A stretch of 64,000 nucleotides of DNA, from NCBI RefSeq assembly GCF_963855985.1, contig NC_087105.1, positions 5,148,501-5,212,500 on the forward strand, in the 5' to 3' direction. This document shows positions 47,891-58,959 of the stretch, piece by piece; the stretch's first letter is position 1, and every line of letters begins with the position of its first letter. The notes under the pieces were generated by a model that worked only from the letters and a program-made list of their open reading frames with translations, ran no database searches and was not told the DNA's origin. Position numbers and translations under genes: made by a program. The stretch is from Ostrinia nubilalis (lineage: Eukaryota; Arthropoda; Insecta; Lepidoptera; Crambidae).

Positions 47891-48651
47891 TCGCCTCCAT
47901 TACTAGCCTTCCCATTGAGATGTGTACGAGCAAATTGAAAGGGTGCTTATCGGTGACCTGCCGTCAGTTTCGAGCCTGTGGCAGGCCTTTTTGAAGTCAA
48001 ATTCTATTGCTTATATCTTAGACGAACTGTCCACTCGCTAACAGCTATCTTACGAACATTTCTGAGCTCTTGATGGACATCGATTCCAGTCAAATGACGA
48101 TTTCATAGAGAGGTTGACATGAAAAAACGGTCTTTCCTCTGCGATGTGCACCGGCGCTGTTCAGAACTTGGTCTCGGGATAAAGCCACTAGTCTCCCGAA
48201 AGCGTCTTGAAACTTTCGAAACCCAGGACTGGCTTATGTGGCGCTGACGTGCGACAGCCCGCTGGCTGAGCCTTTCTTGCAATAGTGCAACGATTTGTGC
48301 TGCTTCTGAAGGTGTAGAATCCCAGGTAAAGTGTCAAAAGAAGCGGAGATGTGTATGAATCAACGTGTGAAAGCAAAAATCTAAAAACGCGTGCTTTTAT
48401 AGGGGGTAAATAGGCCGCAACTCGCGACGTATCAAACAGTTCATACATGTCTTTTTCGTTACTTCTTTACATCAGCCGGGATATCTTTTTAAATACTGGT
48501 GTGATTTAAATGAATTTGGTATTAATTTAAAGATAAAAGTTTAATCTTTAAAATGGTGCCACTTTTTTTGTTACTAACAAATTCGTTAGTACACAAGTTC
48601 GCGTGGAAACAACTTCATGTAAGTGATTCCATAGTTTTGCTCGCGAGTGTA

Positions 48652-49918
48652 GTAGACTTAAAATTATCTCTGCTGAAAAAGTTCTGTAGCAACATATTTC
48701 GTTGTAAAACTGTAACTTGTAAGTACATACGAGTATTATTATGTTATCTTTAATGTAAAAGCTCTAGATTCACTTTAATGCTAAATTAATTTAATGTTAA
48801 ATACCAATTAATAAAATAGCCTAATAACATCTCTCTAATTTGTTTTTAAAATCTTCTTTTAATTACATATTTGCAACCGCCAAAGGTTCTATCATAGAAG
48901 CATACAATAATTTGAATACAAATCATACAGCCCCGACATCATTCGCACGCGGTCCCGAGTCGCTTACTGCTGAACTCCGAGCATTCGCAGATGCGCCCGC
49001 TCGCAAACTTCGTGACAAATGCTCAGCTGCACGCGAACATTTGCGGGCGTGTTTTGTGATCGTTAGGATTAGAAAAGTTTACTGTTGAGTTTGTTTTTCA
49101 GGAGACAATAATTCTTTGCCGTGTCCTACATACGAGTAACAAAAATAGAGTATTAGAAGCGGATATCATAAGTAAAAGTAAAATGATGCCACATTTGGAA
49201 ACACCATACTTACATGAATCTCATTTGTATCTCAATTGAGTAGAAAATCAATAGTTGTTGTTTTCCTTTGGTATGAGGTTTGTCCCAATTCTTGAACCTT
49301 AATAAACTTACCTTATAAAGAAACCGATTGTCTTATAAAAAAATGTTCAGTACGTAAGTAGCTGCTACTAAACTAAAGAAACTTTGATCAAAGATACCAA
49401 GAAAAAACTAGCATTGCAACCGTCACAAAAAATAAATTACTCAATCTCCTTGAGTGGGGTGCGCGATTCTGCATAACGCTTCCCGGCGCTGTCCCGCGGG
49501 ACGTCTTCATAAATATTACATCGCCCAAACCCCACTTGCTTCCAAAACCTCACTTATTGCAACAAATGGACGATTTACGTAAACGACTTAAACCTTTTTG
49601 AATAAAATAAGCTGTTGAGGCGTTATGCATTTCAGATTTAAAACGCCCTCTAAAACGTATTGGATGCGATTTGTTAGCGGATTCGAGCAAAAGTGAATAA
49701 GTAGGTAATATTTTATGAGCACTAAGCTGAAACACCTAATGCAAACTTTAGATCTTGCAACTGTAATGGTAAGTTTGTTCAACGACAAAGTAATGCTGCA
49801 CTTTGTTGTCGAATGCCTTTTGATACTCGTTTATAGCACTCAGCTTAACGTAAATTGTTTAGTATTGTTCTGTTTGGTTTATAAGATTGTCAGTGACGCG
49901 ATCAAAATAGCATATTAT
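48652..49918. other. Non-coding, with a GC-rich patch
   Basis: Positions 48935-49055 are GC-rich and inside an 82-codon frame (48840-49088; SLTAELRAFADAPARKLRDK) with alanine/arginine-rich text but no known domain. It may be chance or a small exon. Nothing else was recognised. Confidence 0.35.
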
Positions 49919-49921
49919 TTA

Positions 49922-50059
49922 GGCCCGATTCGACCAAACTTTTATCCGAGAATAACTCCTGGTATAACTGGCACATTGACAGTTTCAGTGTGGGAAGTAT
50001 GTCAAAACTGACGATTTATTCTGAGATTAATATTAATTCTTGTTTGGTCGAATCCACCC
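49922..50059. mobile_element. TTA-flanked MITE, copy 1
   Basis: GGCCCGATTCGACCAAAC and TTGGTCGAATCCACCC are inverted ends flanked by TTA (49919-49921, 50060-50062). The core GGCACATTGACAGTTTCAGT is found, reversed, inside the element at 56127-56256, so the two are diverged relatives. The TTA target is compatible with PIF/Harbinger. Confidence 0.7.
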
Positions 50060-50062
50060 TTA

Positions 50063-53000
50063 ATCAAGCTCTTATTCCAAATCAAAATAAGCTTTCTCAG
50101 ACAAAATACCTCCACAATTAAAGCATTAACCATCTCAACAATTCGGAAAGTCGATCACCTGAACTTCGCTGAATTCTCAACTAAATGATATCGCAGTCAA
50201 TAAATTTCTGACGTTGCTAATTATTTCGCTGAGACGGCGGCGCGTCACCTTGGCAGGAATTTCTATTCAGATTCAATATAATTGGGCTTTAATTGCAGAG
50301 TGGGAATAAAGGGGAACGGCTTGTTACCAACAACTACAGACTACCCGTAAATGGTATGAATAAACTGAGTCTCTCAATAGGGCTTACGTGTACCCGCTAA
50401 GAAGCCACGGCAATAAAATATCATTTTAAGAGTCTTATGCTCATTACGCTTCTCGTCGCGTGCTTGTTGGATTATACTTTTGAAAGCACTAATTTTGCGC
50501 CAAATGAGTAGATTTTTCGGTACCTGTTTACGGGAAATATTGTGGAGTATTATTATAACTTTTAATCAGTCCTGTTTGGAAAAAATCACGTGTTTTATAT
50601 CGGATTCTACGGTTTGGATTTCTTTTCAAGTGCTATTTGATGGCTAATTTGGCTGAAATTAATTTTCCTTATGACGTCTATAGACATCAAAGAAAGTCAA
50701 AGCTTATTTTCGTTTCATCCATTACATAATCTATAGCAATTAGTAACCCCAAATTGTTAATTAATGTTATGTTTTCGTGTTTTAGATAAATATGTACATT
50801 TAAAATGTAAATACTTATTCAGGAAAACATAATAATGAACCGATATAGATTACGAAGATACAGAAATAGTACTGCCACAAACAGAAAAATACAAAAGGTA
50901 AATAAGGACACATTATATTATGTATACCTTCCCAAAAATTCCACGTGTAACCGTCTATCAATTGCTGTGTAAATTGTAAAGGAGCAATCGGTAAAATTAC
51001 AAATACCATTGTTAAATTAATTAATTTTAATTCATTATTAGTAGCATTCATTAGCAGTCATAGATTGATGCCGACCACACACGAGATTTACGGATATTTT
51101 AATAGAATAGGTACTCGGATGATAATTACAAAGACACTGGCTGAAAATATTAATAATTAGATTAAATTCATGAAAATTATCAGAAATGTATTCGAATTTA
51201 TCAAAAATATACCTATACTTATAAACCTTAGATTAATAAAACCTAGATGGATAGTCTTCATACAAACGCTTCGTCAAGAGTGAGGCAAAAATCTTATGTC
51301 ATTAGTGTCAATTTTGTTGGGGAGTGTAGACAGTGAAGGCGATTTTCCCGAAAGTAGGGAAATTTTTAATACGTTTTTAATTACTTTATAATTAACAAAA
51401 ACAAAACGCATCATGTACTTACTTATTTATTGAATTCAAAGTACCTACCTAATAACAATAAGATAAATCGACTTAAAAGTCTCGATTTCATAAAAAAGGA
51501 AGTGTATTTGTACGGCGAACAATTGGGAAATAAATTTTCTTGTTACTGGTATCATTCCCGTATTTAATTTTTGAAAGCCAAATTCAAGCAAAATACGCGT
51601 TGAATTGTAGTACTTACTTATGAAATGTAACACTGGTCACTTTCTTTCGTTTTTCTGATGTATTTAAGACACCCTTTCACAGCACAAACCGTTTTAATTA
51701 ATTAAAATTCGTCGGACGTGTTTACCAATTTTTCACTTTGACAGTTCATGTGACGTTTACGAGTAAGCCGTGCCGGCTCCCTAAAAACTGCCTCACTTTT
51801 CGTGCACTGACTATCTATCTAGGTTTTATTAATCTAAGTTATAAACACAGACAGAAATTGTAAGAAATTCTCGATGTCATGTGATTCTTTTTGACTCTAT
51901 CACCATGGAAATATAAATCTTCAGTCCCATGTCGTAAGACTAAATGGTTATTTAGTTATACCTACCAACTAATAATAGTACTACACCAGTAGTTTTGGCA
52001 GCTTGATTGATTCCCCTTTGCCCGAGTTCAAAATTTGATTCGAGCATTGCAAAGAATCCTCTAGCTGTACCTACATACAGTGGCCAAACTACAGCTGTAA
52101 AACGACTCCGACTAGAGCATTCATTGCAAAGCTTCTCGTACGCGGAAATGGGCAATACAATTAGCCTTCAAAAGTGGGTGAATAGCGAGGGGCAATTGGA
52201 ACTGGAGCGTGGCTTGTGGGGGAAGCGTGTAGGGACGAACTTGGGTTGATATTTTGATATTCCGAGGGTGGCGTTACTTGACGTCTGTCACATGCGACAG
52301 TTACACGTTCAGTTGATTTGTTTTGATGTTGCTGTCACGGGAAATATTACGCACGTCTCAGTAGGTTGAGCGTAAGCGTGGTCAGAGAAAGGTATGGAGG
52401 GATGTTGTTGATTGATAAAGCCTATGATATTCATTGGAATAAATGACGAGATAATTCTTCTTGTATTTTTATTTTGGCAAAATTAGTTCTATGAACAATA
52501 AAATCGTGGTTTTAAGTGAATGATAAAGTTTATGATGAAATCCACTTCACCCGTTTATTTTATAACTTTATTGCACATAAAAATAAAGGCTAATTTAAAC
52601 ATTGAACCTAGTGTTACGGTATTTTCTCCTAGTTAATCTTTCGACCACATAACCGAAATAAAATTCCCAACTTAATATCTTCTGAACCACAGATTTAGTA
52701 CGAGTAACTAAACAAGTACTACGTAACTGCTGGTTTTTGCAATGTTCTTTTCAAGAAGTAAATCTTCTCCATCTTGACCAACTTGATCACTTGCATGTTC
52801 TTGATAGTGTATTAAATCACTACGGTAGGTAACAGCTTGAGCAAAAAAATATTCCCCTAACTCCGTTCCTGGCCAGCTGGCAATTGTGAACAGGTCATGT
52901 CGGATCGTTCTTCCAGAATCAATGGATATTTTGCATAATGGCTGGATCCAGGTCAGCGGGCTGGCGACCAATCTTTTTTACGATTGACCAAAAGGGTTCG

Positions 53001-54530
53001 TAATTTGCACGCTTAGGCAAATACCTAATATTGCCGTTTGTGCATTCAGGAAGCTGATTGATGTTGAGGCTCGGGTCGCATAAATTGCGAAAAGAATTTT
53101 AATTGGAGTATTTAATCAGGGAATCTGTGAGCTCAGGTTTTTATACTTCAAACTGGGTTTGGCATGTGTTTTTGTCAGCGCCATGCACTTTCAATGACCA
53201 GACAATAGTTTTAGTACTTGAGTATCGTTTATAAAACGGTCCTTAATATTGGTATAATATCGGAGGTTAAGTTGTACCTTTTATAAGGTTAACATGTCGC
53301 CTTCAGCCCTAAGTTCGGATAGGCTCTATCGAGCTCAATTGAATGGCTCTAATGAGGCAGGTGTTACTTAACCAGATTAGGTAAATCCCTGAAAGCCACG
53401 CGCTTAGTGCTTTCCCACACAAGGGATGGGATTTTATGGTTAAATAAGCCTATTATGGTGACGCCACTTCAGTGGAGTCTGGTTCAGAGGTAAGTTACGT
53501 TTTGAAATGATTCTACTTGACTAGTCAACTAGTCATTTAGACTCTACGTCTACACGCAGTTTATGGTATATAATATGTTATGATTTTTTAGTAATACTTA
53601 AATACAGTTCGTGCATGGACATACCTAGTTACTTATTTGCAATATTTGATAGTCATTGACATGGTATTATACGAAAAATATTTCGGTTTGTGTCTCTACA
53701 TGGTTGACTATCTATGACAGCTTTGCTTAGATCATGGTGGGTGAAAAATTACTTATAGCTTCTAGAAATTGGAGAAACTATTAAGGCTTGGTATTTCTGC
53801 TAAAGTAGGTATTTCGCGCTGTCAAAATCTGCGCGCGCAATACTTCGCCGAAGACAGCGCGCCAAAGAGCTCTCGCGGCTACACAGTATAGAAATACGCA
53901 GTTTAGAAATACGCAGTTGGTTAGGTTAGGTTGACTTCCTTCCGTTCAAGCGTCACACTCACAGCTCTTTCTAATACAAATCATATCCAAGTGATACAAA
54001 TTAAAACAACTGACCTTCCGGAAGTTCCGCGCCGGCTAAAAGAATTTCAAGATTACGTCACCCGACCTATCGGTAGATCCTCGGGAGCTTGAGCGATTGG
54101 AAAAACATTTTATGATCAGTTACTCGTAGTAGCGATTATTTAGAGCTTGGATAATAAATTATAGTTGTTGCAATTCACAAAGCTTTGCATGTGGTTAATT
54201 ACATTAATCAGTACACGCATCAATTTTGTTCAGTCTTTTTGTTTATTAATAAATAAAAATATCATACTAAAATTGCATACATATTTGTTTGTATTGGTCT
54301 GGTGTTTTCTTTCCATAATTTATGTATTACGTATGTACGGGGCCCTGTATCGAAAATCACTATGAGCAATGAGCATCACACACTGTTACCTGGAGTGCAT
54401 TACCGCAGCAAATTTTTTATAAATGTTGTGCTTTAGAGAGTCGAGAGTATAGCAGATAATTAGTCCATCGTGAGCAGAAATTTCTCCACTAATAGCAAAA
54501 TTCGTTCAAATTATAGTTTTAAAGTTATTG
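50063..54530. other. Non-coding, one unassigned frame
   Basis: No known gene in 4.5 kb. The minus-strand frame at 52708-52971 (87 residues, with WPGTELGEYFFAQAV and HASDQVGQDGEDLLLEK) reads like soluble protein text but matches nothing I recognise, and has no clear splice or start context. A doubled TAGAAATACGCAGTT lies near 53888-53918. Confidence 0.4.
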
Positions 54531-55347
54531 GCTAGAAGATTCTTTTATCTTGCAGCTTAGACCTTTAGCTACAGACCTTAGACAGTATTTTTGAAACATT
54601 CTTACGCATGGTGGAGGAAGGGACGCTCTAGAGCAGTGGTTCTTAACCGGTGGTCCGCGGACTACTGGTGGTCCCTGGAGGCATTCCAAGTGGTCCACGA
54701 TGTGCACTTGCACACCTTGGTCAAAACCACTTTTAACTGATTTTTGCAGTCAAACTGGTTTTGACCGATTATGAGGTGGTCCCTGACAATGACAAGACAG
54801 AAATTTGGTAAAATGGTCCCTCATGACTTAAAGGTTAAGAACCACTGCTCTAGAGACTCAAAACTGCAAGGATACACATGAACTCCAGTTTTAAATCCGT
54901 TGATATCTGCTGCATCTGCCATGTTTTTGGCTATAAGATTCTTCTATCTTACGGCTTAGACCTTTAGCTACAGACCTTAGACAGTATTTTTGTGAAAATT
55001 CTTACGCATGGTGGAGGAAGGGACGCTCTAGACACTCAAGTCTACAAGGAGTCACATCAACTCCAGTTTTAAATCCGTTGACATCTGCTGCATCTGCCAT
55101 CTTTTTGGGTAGAAGATTCTTCCATCTTGCAGCGTAGACCTTTAGCTACAGACCTTAGACAGTATTTTTTTGAAAATTCTTACGCATGGTGGAGGAAGGG
55201 ACGCTCTAGACACTCAAGTCTACAAGGAGTCATATGAACTCCAGTTTTAAATCCGTTGACATCTGCTGCATCTGCCATCTTTTTGGGTAGAAGATTCTTC
55301 CATCTTGCAGCTTAGACCTTTAGCTACAGACCTTAGACAGTATTTTT
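54531..55347 (+). repeat. 178-bp tandem array, about 3.3 units
   Basis: Unit starts (GCTAGAAGATTC or a variant) lie at 54531, 54930, 55108 and 55286. Periods are 178 bp once the 222 bp of inserted hAT plus duplication are removed from unit 1. Shared words include CTTAGACCTTTAGCTACAGA and GGTGGAGGAAGGGACGCTCT. The last unit stops after GACAGTATTTTT. Units 3 and 4 are more alike than 1 and 2. No coding meaning. Confidence 0.9.
54634..54847. mobile_element. 214-bp hAT MITE inserted in unit 1 of the tandem array
   Basis: CAGTGGTTCTTAACCGGTGG and TTAAGGTTAAGAACCACTG are classic hAT ends. CTCTAGAG flanks both sides (54626-54633, 54848-54855). Sister array units show the near-empty site GACGCTCTAGACACTC, which confirms the insertion point. 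The interior repeats GGTGGTCC and holds a palindromic module at about 54718-54776 shared with the foldback at 16243. No transposase. Confidence 0.9.
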
Positions 55348-56123
55348 TATTATTTATTTGTGTCAGTGTGCTCTTCTAAAGAGTGTAAGACGATTGTATG
55401 TAGGTACTATTAAAATGTAATATTAACTCATTGGTTTTGTCTCATATTTGAGGAATGTACTATGTATCATGAGTAGAGTCTTCGTTTAAAAGGATGCGAA
55501 CGATTTAAATTTCAATAGGTAGACAAAATTGATAATTCTTAATTATCAAAAATTTAAGCTTTCTCCAGTAACACTGATATTATTATACTGTGACTCTTCA
55601 AAGTCATCATTGTCAAAAATATTGACAAATCGCGAACTGTCACGGCCAAAAAACTGACACGCGTCCGCCCTCCGTAAGCGCCACCGCGCGACTGATTGAG
55701 ATTGTCCAAGCCGTCATGGACGATTTTTTCCACATTTTTTAACATAGTAACTAAATAAGACGCAATATAAAAATTTCATCCGTTAAAAGCCCTCAAGTTA
55801 TTTCTGAACTTTAGTTTAGTAAAAGATTTAGAATCTCAAATCGCTTATTTTAAAAATAAAACCATAAATAGAAAACGAATAGAGGTAACTTTGGGAATAT
55901 ATTCTATCGAGTCAACTTCATCAAATCGTGTTTCCATCCGTTAATAGCCCTAGAAAATATCCTCAACTATGCCCAATAAAAATCTTAGCCTTTAATTTTA
56001 CTGTTTAGTACCTCAAAAATGAAAAATGATAACCTCATTTTCGCCATTTTCTCTGCTACCCGGCCTTAATACCTACGTAACGTATACGTAGGTATACGTA
56101 AACGTACCACAATAAAAGTACTT
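55348..56123. other. Non-coding, possible dispersed repeat
   Basis: The minus-strand frame at 55554-55745 (GGAYGGRTRVSFLAVTVRD) has no known domain. The underlying text (CGTCCATGACGGCTTGGACA reversed) feels like a dispersed lepidopteran repeat, but there is no second copy here to show it. Confidence 0.3.
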
Positions 56124-56126
56124 TTA

Positions 56127-56256
56127 GGGCTGATTTTTCAATCGTCAGTTATCTTTTAACTGAAGAATAATCTTGTTTTTTTGGCATATTTTACATACTG
56201 AAACTGTCAATGTGCCAAAATTATTTTTCAGGTTTACCTGATCGAAAAATCAGCCC
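56127..56256. mobile_element. TTA-flanked MITE, copy 2
   Basis: GGGCTGATTTTTCAATC and GATCGAAAAATCAGCCC are inverted ends flanked by TTA (56124-56126, 56257-56259). It is 130 bp, non-coding, and shares a 20-bp core in reverse with 49922-50059. PIF/Harbinger-like by its target. Confidence 0.8.
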
Positions 56257-56259
56257 TTA

Positions 56260-57589
56260 TAGTACTTCCACAAATAAGTATTACCTATATTGTCTCAATT
56301 TTACAAAAAAATATGAAAGACAGTATCACTCAAATACAAAATATCCATAATATTAACATTTTCCTCCAACGATCAGTCACCCGATCGTCGTTTGTCACCG
56401 CAATCGATACTATTTTCTTTCCATAACCTATATCTTGGCAGAACAATAAAAGGCAGGCGTCACATCCCTGCATGAGAGAACCAATATGTATGTAAATACG
56501 TCACAACAGGCCCGTTATCGGGCCGCCCCATCGGCCTGGCACAACACGCGGTTCATTAACGATATTCCCAAATCGTTTAATCAAGCTTATTTGGTACGCA
56601 TATCTTAATTCGATGTGGATTGAGATTTGAGACTTGAGACGCAAACTTTAAGTACATAAGGTGGCTTTAAAATCAAAGTGAGAAAGCTAATGGGAAATTG
56701 CATTTTTGAAAAAATATGCCACAGTGTTCCACTAAGTCAGTGTAAGTAAGTGTTTTTGATAATTCATTCAACAAAGATGGGTTTTATTTATTCTTTAGGA
56801 TTTCTTTGGGGGAATAATTATATCGTATAAAAAGTCAAAGTAAGCAAACATACGATATTTTACTTACTAAATGTATTTTTCAGCAACAGCTAAAGATTTT
56901 TCTACCAAAGCCTGAAAATAGTCTTAGTTTTGGCTACCTAATATATCAATTTTTGTTGACATTAAATAGTGCTTTCATCTTGTTCTTTTCTTTAAATTGT
57001 AGAAATGTTTATTAATCATCTTTTATTTGTTTAGACAACGCTTCAAGCTTAATATTGAGGCATCTTAATTAAAGTAGGTGCGATTTTGCATCAACTATGT
57101 ATAAATTCAATTTTCCAGCGACGAACCGACTTCAAAACAAAATATATTAAAGGTACAAGTCCAAAATGTATCTCGCGTTACTTTAACGAAATAACTTTAA
57201 TATACTTCAGCGATATTGTACCAGCTGCTTTGACCCAGACAGACTGCCAAGAAAATTAATTTCTGCGAAATATTGCAACATAGTTGTACGGTAAAACAAT
57301 GAAAATGTGAACAATAGCCGGAGTATTTGATAGCGTGTAATTACCAACGTCCTAAGATTTACTCGGGGCGAAACGTCAAAGGAAATAATGAGAAGTGCCT
57401 TCAATGTCAAAATTGAGGAGGCTGTACCAAGTTGTTGCTGTAGGTGTGTTCCTAATATACATAGCTCAGTTATTTAGTATTGACTCTGTTTAGTAGTAGT
57501 GAACGCTACATAAAATTATCATCCCTATAGTAGGCATATAGTAGAATAAGTAAAATTATATTCCTATTTTTATAATTATTTCGTAAGAC
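56260..57589. other. Non-coding, nothing recognised
   Basis: No frame with a known domain, no repeat ends. Confidence 0.35.
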
Positions 57590-57591
57590 TA

Positions 57592-57717
57592 GGTTAGTCT
57601 CTCACACAATAGATGCACCATCTTACGTTAACTTTGACAATCGTCAAAAATCTGTCAAACTCTATATAAAAAACACCGGTTATCGTTACGGTCAAAGTAA
57701 GATGGTGCAACTCAACC
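57592..57717. mobile_element. GGTGCAA MITE family, copy 4, inverted
   Basis: TGCACCATCTTACGTTAACT at the left, AACACCGGTTATCGTTACGG in the middle and GTAAGATGGTGCAACTCAACC at the right match the family in the opposite orientation to 45160. The left end is disrupted (GGTTAGTCTCTCACACAATA replaces GGTTGAGT). TA precedes the left edge. Confidence 0.7.
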
Positions 57718-57880
57718 AAAGAGCTATATAATTATGTATACAATACTTTTATTTGAACTCTATTTTAAAAATAGTTAAGTGGAAAATTGCAAGCTACTGT
57801 TTTATTCCATCAACATTTAGCAGCAGTCAAAGTTCATTCATTCCAATAAAAATGTCGAAAACTTTGTCTCTTAAATACCT

Positions 57881-58130
57881 ACTATTAAAGGCCGGTCGAT
57901 CTATTCTCATAAATAAAACACTGGATACTCATCTTGTACATTATATTGCCTTATTTTAGATATAATTCATCACTTAGTACAAAAGCGCGCGGAGTCGTCT
58001 CCGCGCGTCCCTCTATTCTGACGTTTGATTCTCGCGTGACATTGACAATACGTCAATGTCACTATGACAGCAGCTCATTGGCTATAACGATACCGCTATT
58101 TTAACGTTTTATGTTTTTTCACAATTAACA
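57881..58130 (-). repeat. Downstream (3') LTR of the BEL/Pao element
   Basis: 250 bp, apparently identical base for base to 62755-63004. It contains a GC palindrome (GCGCGGAGTCGTCTCCGCGC, about 57987-58007) and an imperfect hairpin TGACATTGACAATACGTCAA. No classical TATA box was recognised inside it on the minus strand. Confidence 0.9.
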
Positions 58131-58299
58131 GTTCGGCCTTCCTGCAATTCCTTCGCCCTCGAAGGTCTGCTCATGGCACACTTGACGCCTCGTATTGGGA
58201 TCCAGCTGAGCACCTGGCTAGATCCACTCTGCCATCTCCACCACCATTCGCACCACACGCTGACCACCTTTGGTTCTGCTGAAACGAGAAATCATCACA

Positions 58300-58420
58300 C
58301 AATACATCTATATCATCGTCACACGGTACATCTATATCATCACACAGTACATCTATATCATCATCACACAGTACATCTATGTCATCATTACACAGCACAT
58401 CCACATCATCTAGAAGCTCA
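58300..58420 (-). repeat. 21/24-bp minisatellite encoding an acidic repeat
   Basis: Units of the type CATCATCACACAGTACATCT repeat about five times with lengths of 21 or 24 bp, keeping frame. On the minus strand they read as repeated DDIDVLCD within a 95-residue frame (58171-58458) that ends near the polypurine tract. All period lengths are multiples of three, but no BEL/Pao domain is evident here. Confidence 0.65.
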
Positions 58421-58779
58421 GCGTGCTCCTCAATCAGTAGCGCCACGCCAATGGTCATACAGACGCTATCACAATTATCTCTTCGTTCAATATTTTAGAA
58501 TCAGCTGCTCCAATAATGACAATAATGTCGATTACACACATGCCATCTTAATCTAGGCACCATAGCTCATATGCCCAAAATGTTACCACCGAAGAAACTC
58601 ATCCTTTGATGCCCAATTAGGCCTTTATCCAAGGTTTCTATCAAGTTTGTTCAACCACCACAAAAATACAACTTATTGGTTCCGATAAACTCCAAATCAT
58701 AGAACTGTAACCCATTCTACTTCCAAGAATGGAAAGAACCCTCACTGTTGATGAGCAGTGGACTGTATGTTCGTGGGCT

Positions 58780-58945
58780 AGGAACCGGCATAAATCTTGA
58801 AGGCAGAGTACTTGTTGTAGACAGCTTTATTTCTGAGTTCTTCACTTTTTCTTTTCGACCACTTTGATTTCTTAACTCGCTTCTTATCTATTTGAATGAA
58901 TTAAACTAGTCAGCTGGAATGCCCTGCTCCCTATTTTATACTCTT
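58780..58945 (-). promoter_or_regulatory. LTR-like TATA and polyadenylation signals inside the element
   Basis: On the minus strand TATAAAAT (58933-58940) is followed after about 100 bp by AATAAA (58826-58831). The spacing and order are those of an LTR promoter, R region and polyadenylation signal. It lies just downstream of the pol remnant, where integrase would be expected. It may be the core of a foreign or ancestral LTR, but no paired copy was seen. Confidence 0.4.
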
Positions 58946-58959
58946 CCCTTTCTCTCGCG

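Larger units (their letters stand above)
47017..48649. mobile_element. Palindromic Tc1-like transposon derivative, 1.63 kb
   Basis: The ends CACTCGCGAGCAAAAGTATG and its near reverse complement (ACTATGGAATC at the right has one base changed) are flanked by TA (47015-47016, 48650-48651). The left arm (47017-47750) is the 5' half of a Tc1 transposon in plus orientation; the right arm (47914-48649) is the same half inverted, with a few differences. The 163-bp loop continues the right-hand copy into its catalytic region. Each arm keeps a TATAAAA box (47265-47271; 48395-48401 reversed) pointing inward. No copy is intact, so the element could only move with transposase from elsewhere. Confidence 0.85.

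Noticed and set aside
53917..53934. GGTTAGGTTAGGTT as telomeric (TTAGG)n repeat
   Set aside because: Only about two units; too short to mean anything.
58173..58556. 127-codon plus-strand histidine-rich frame
   Set aside because: It is the opposite strand of the minisatellite in the LTR element; the HHHT repeats follow from the CATCATCAC units.
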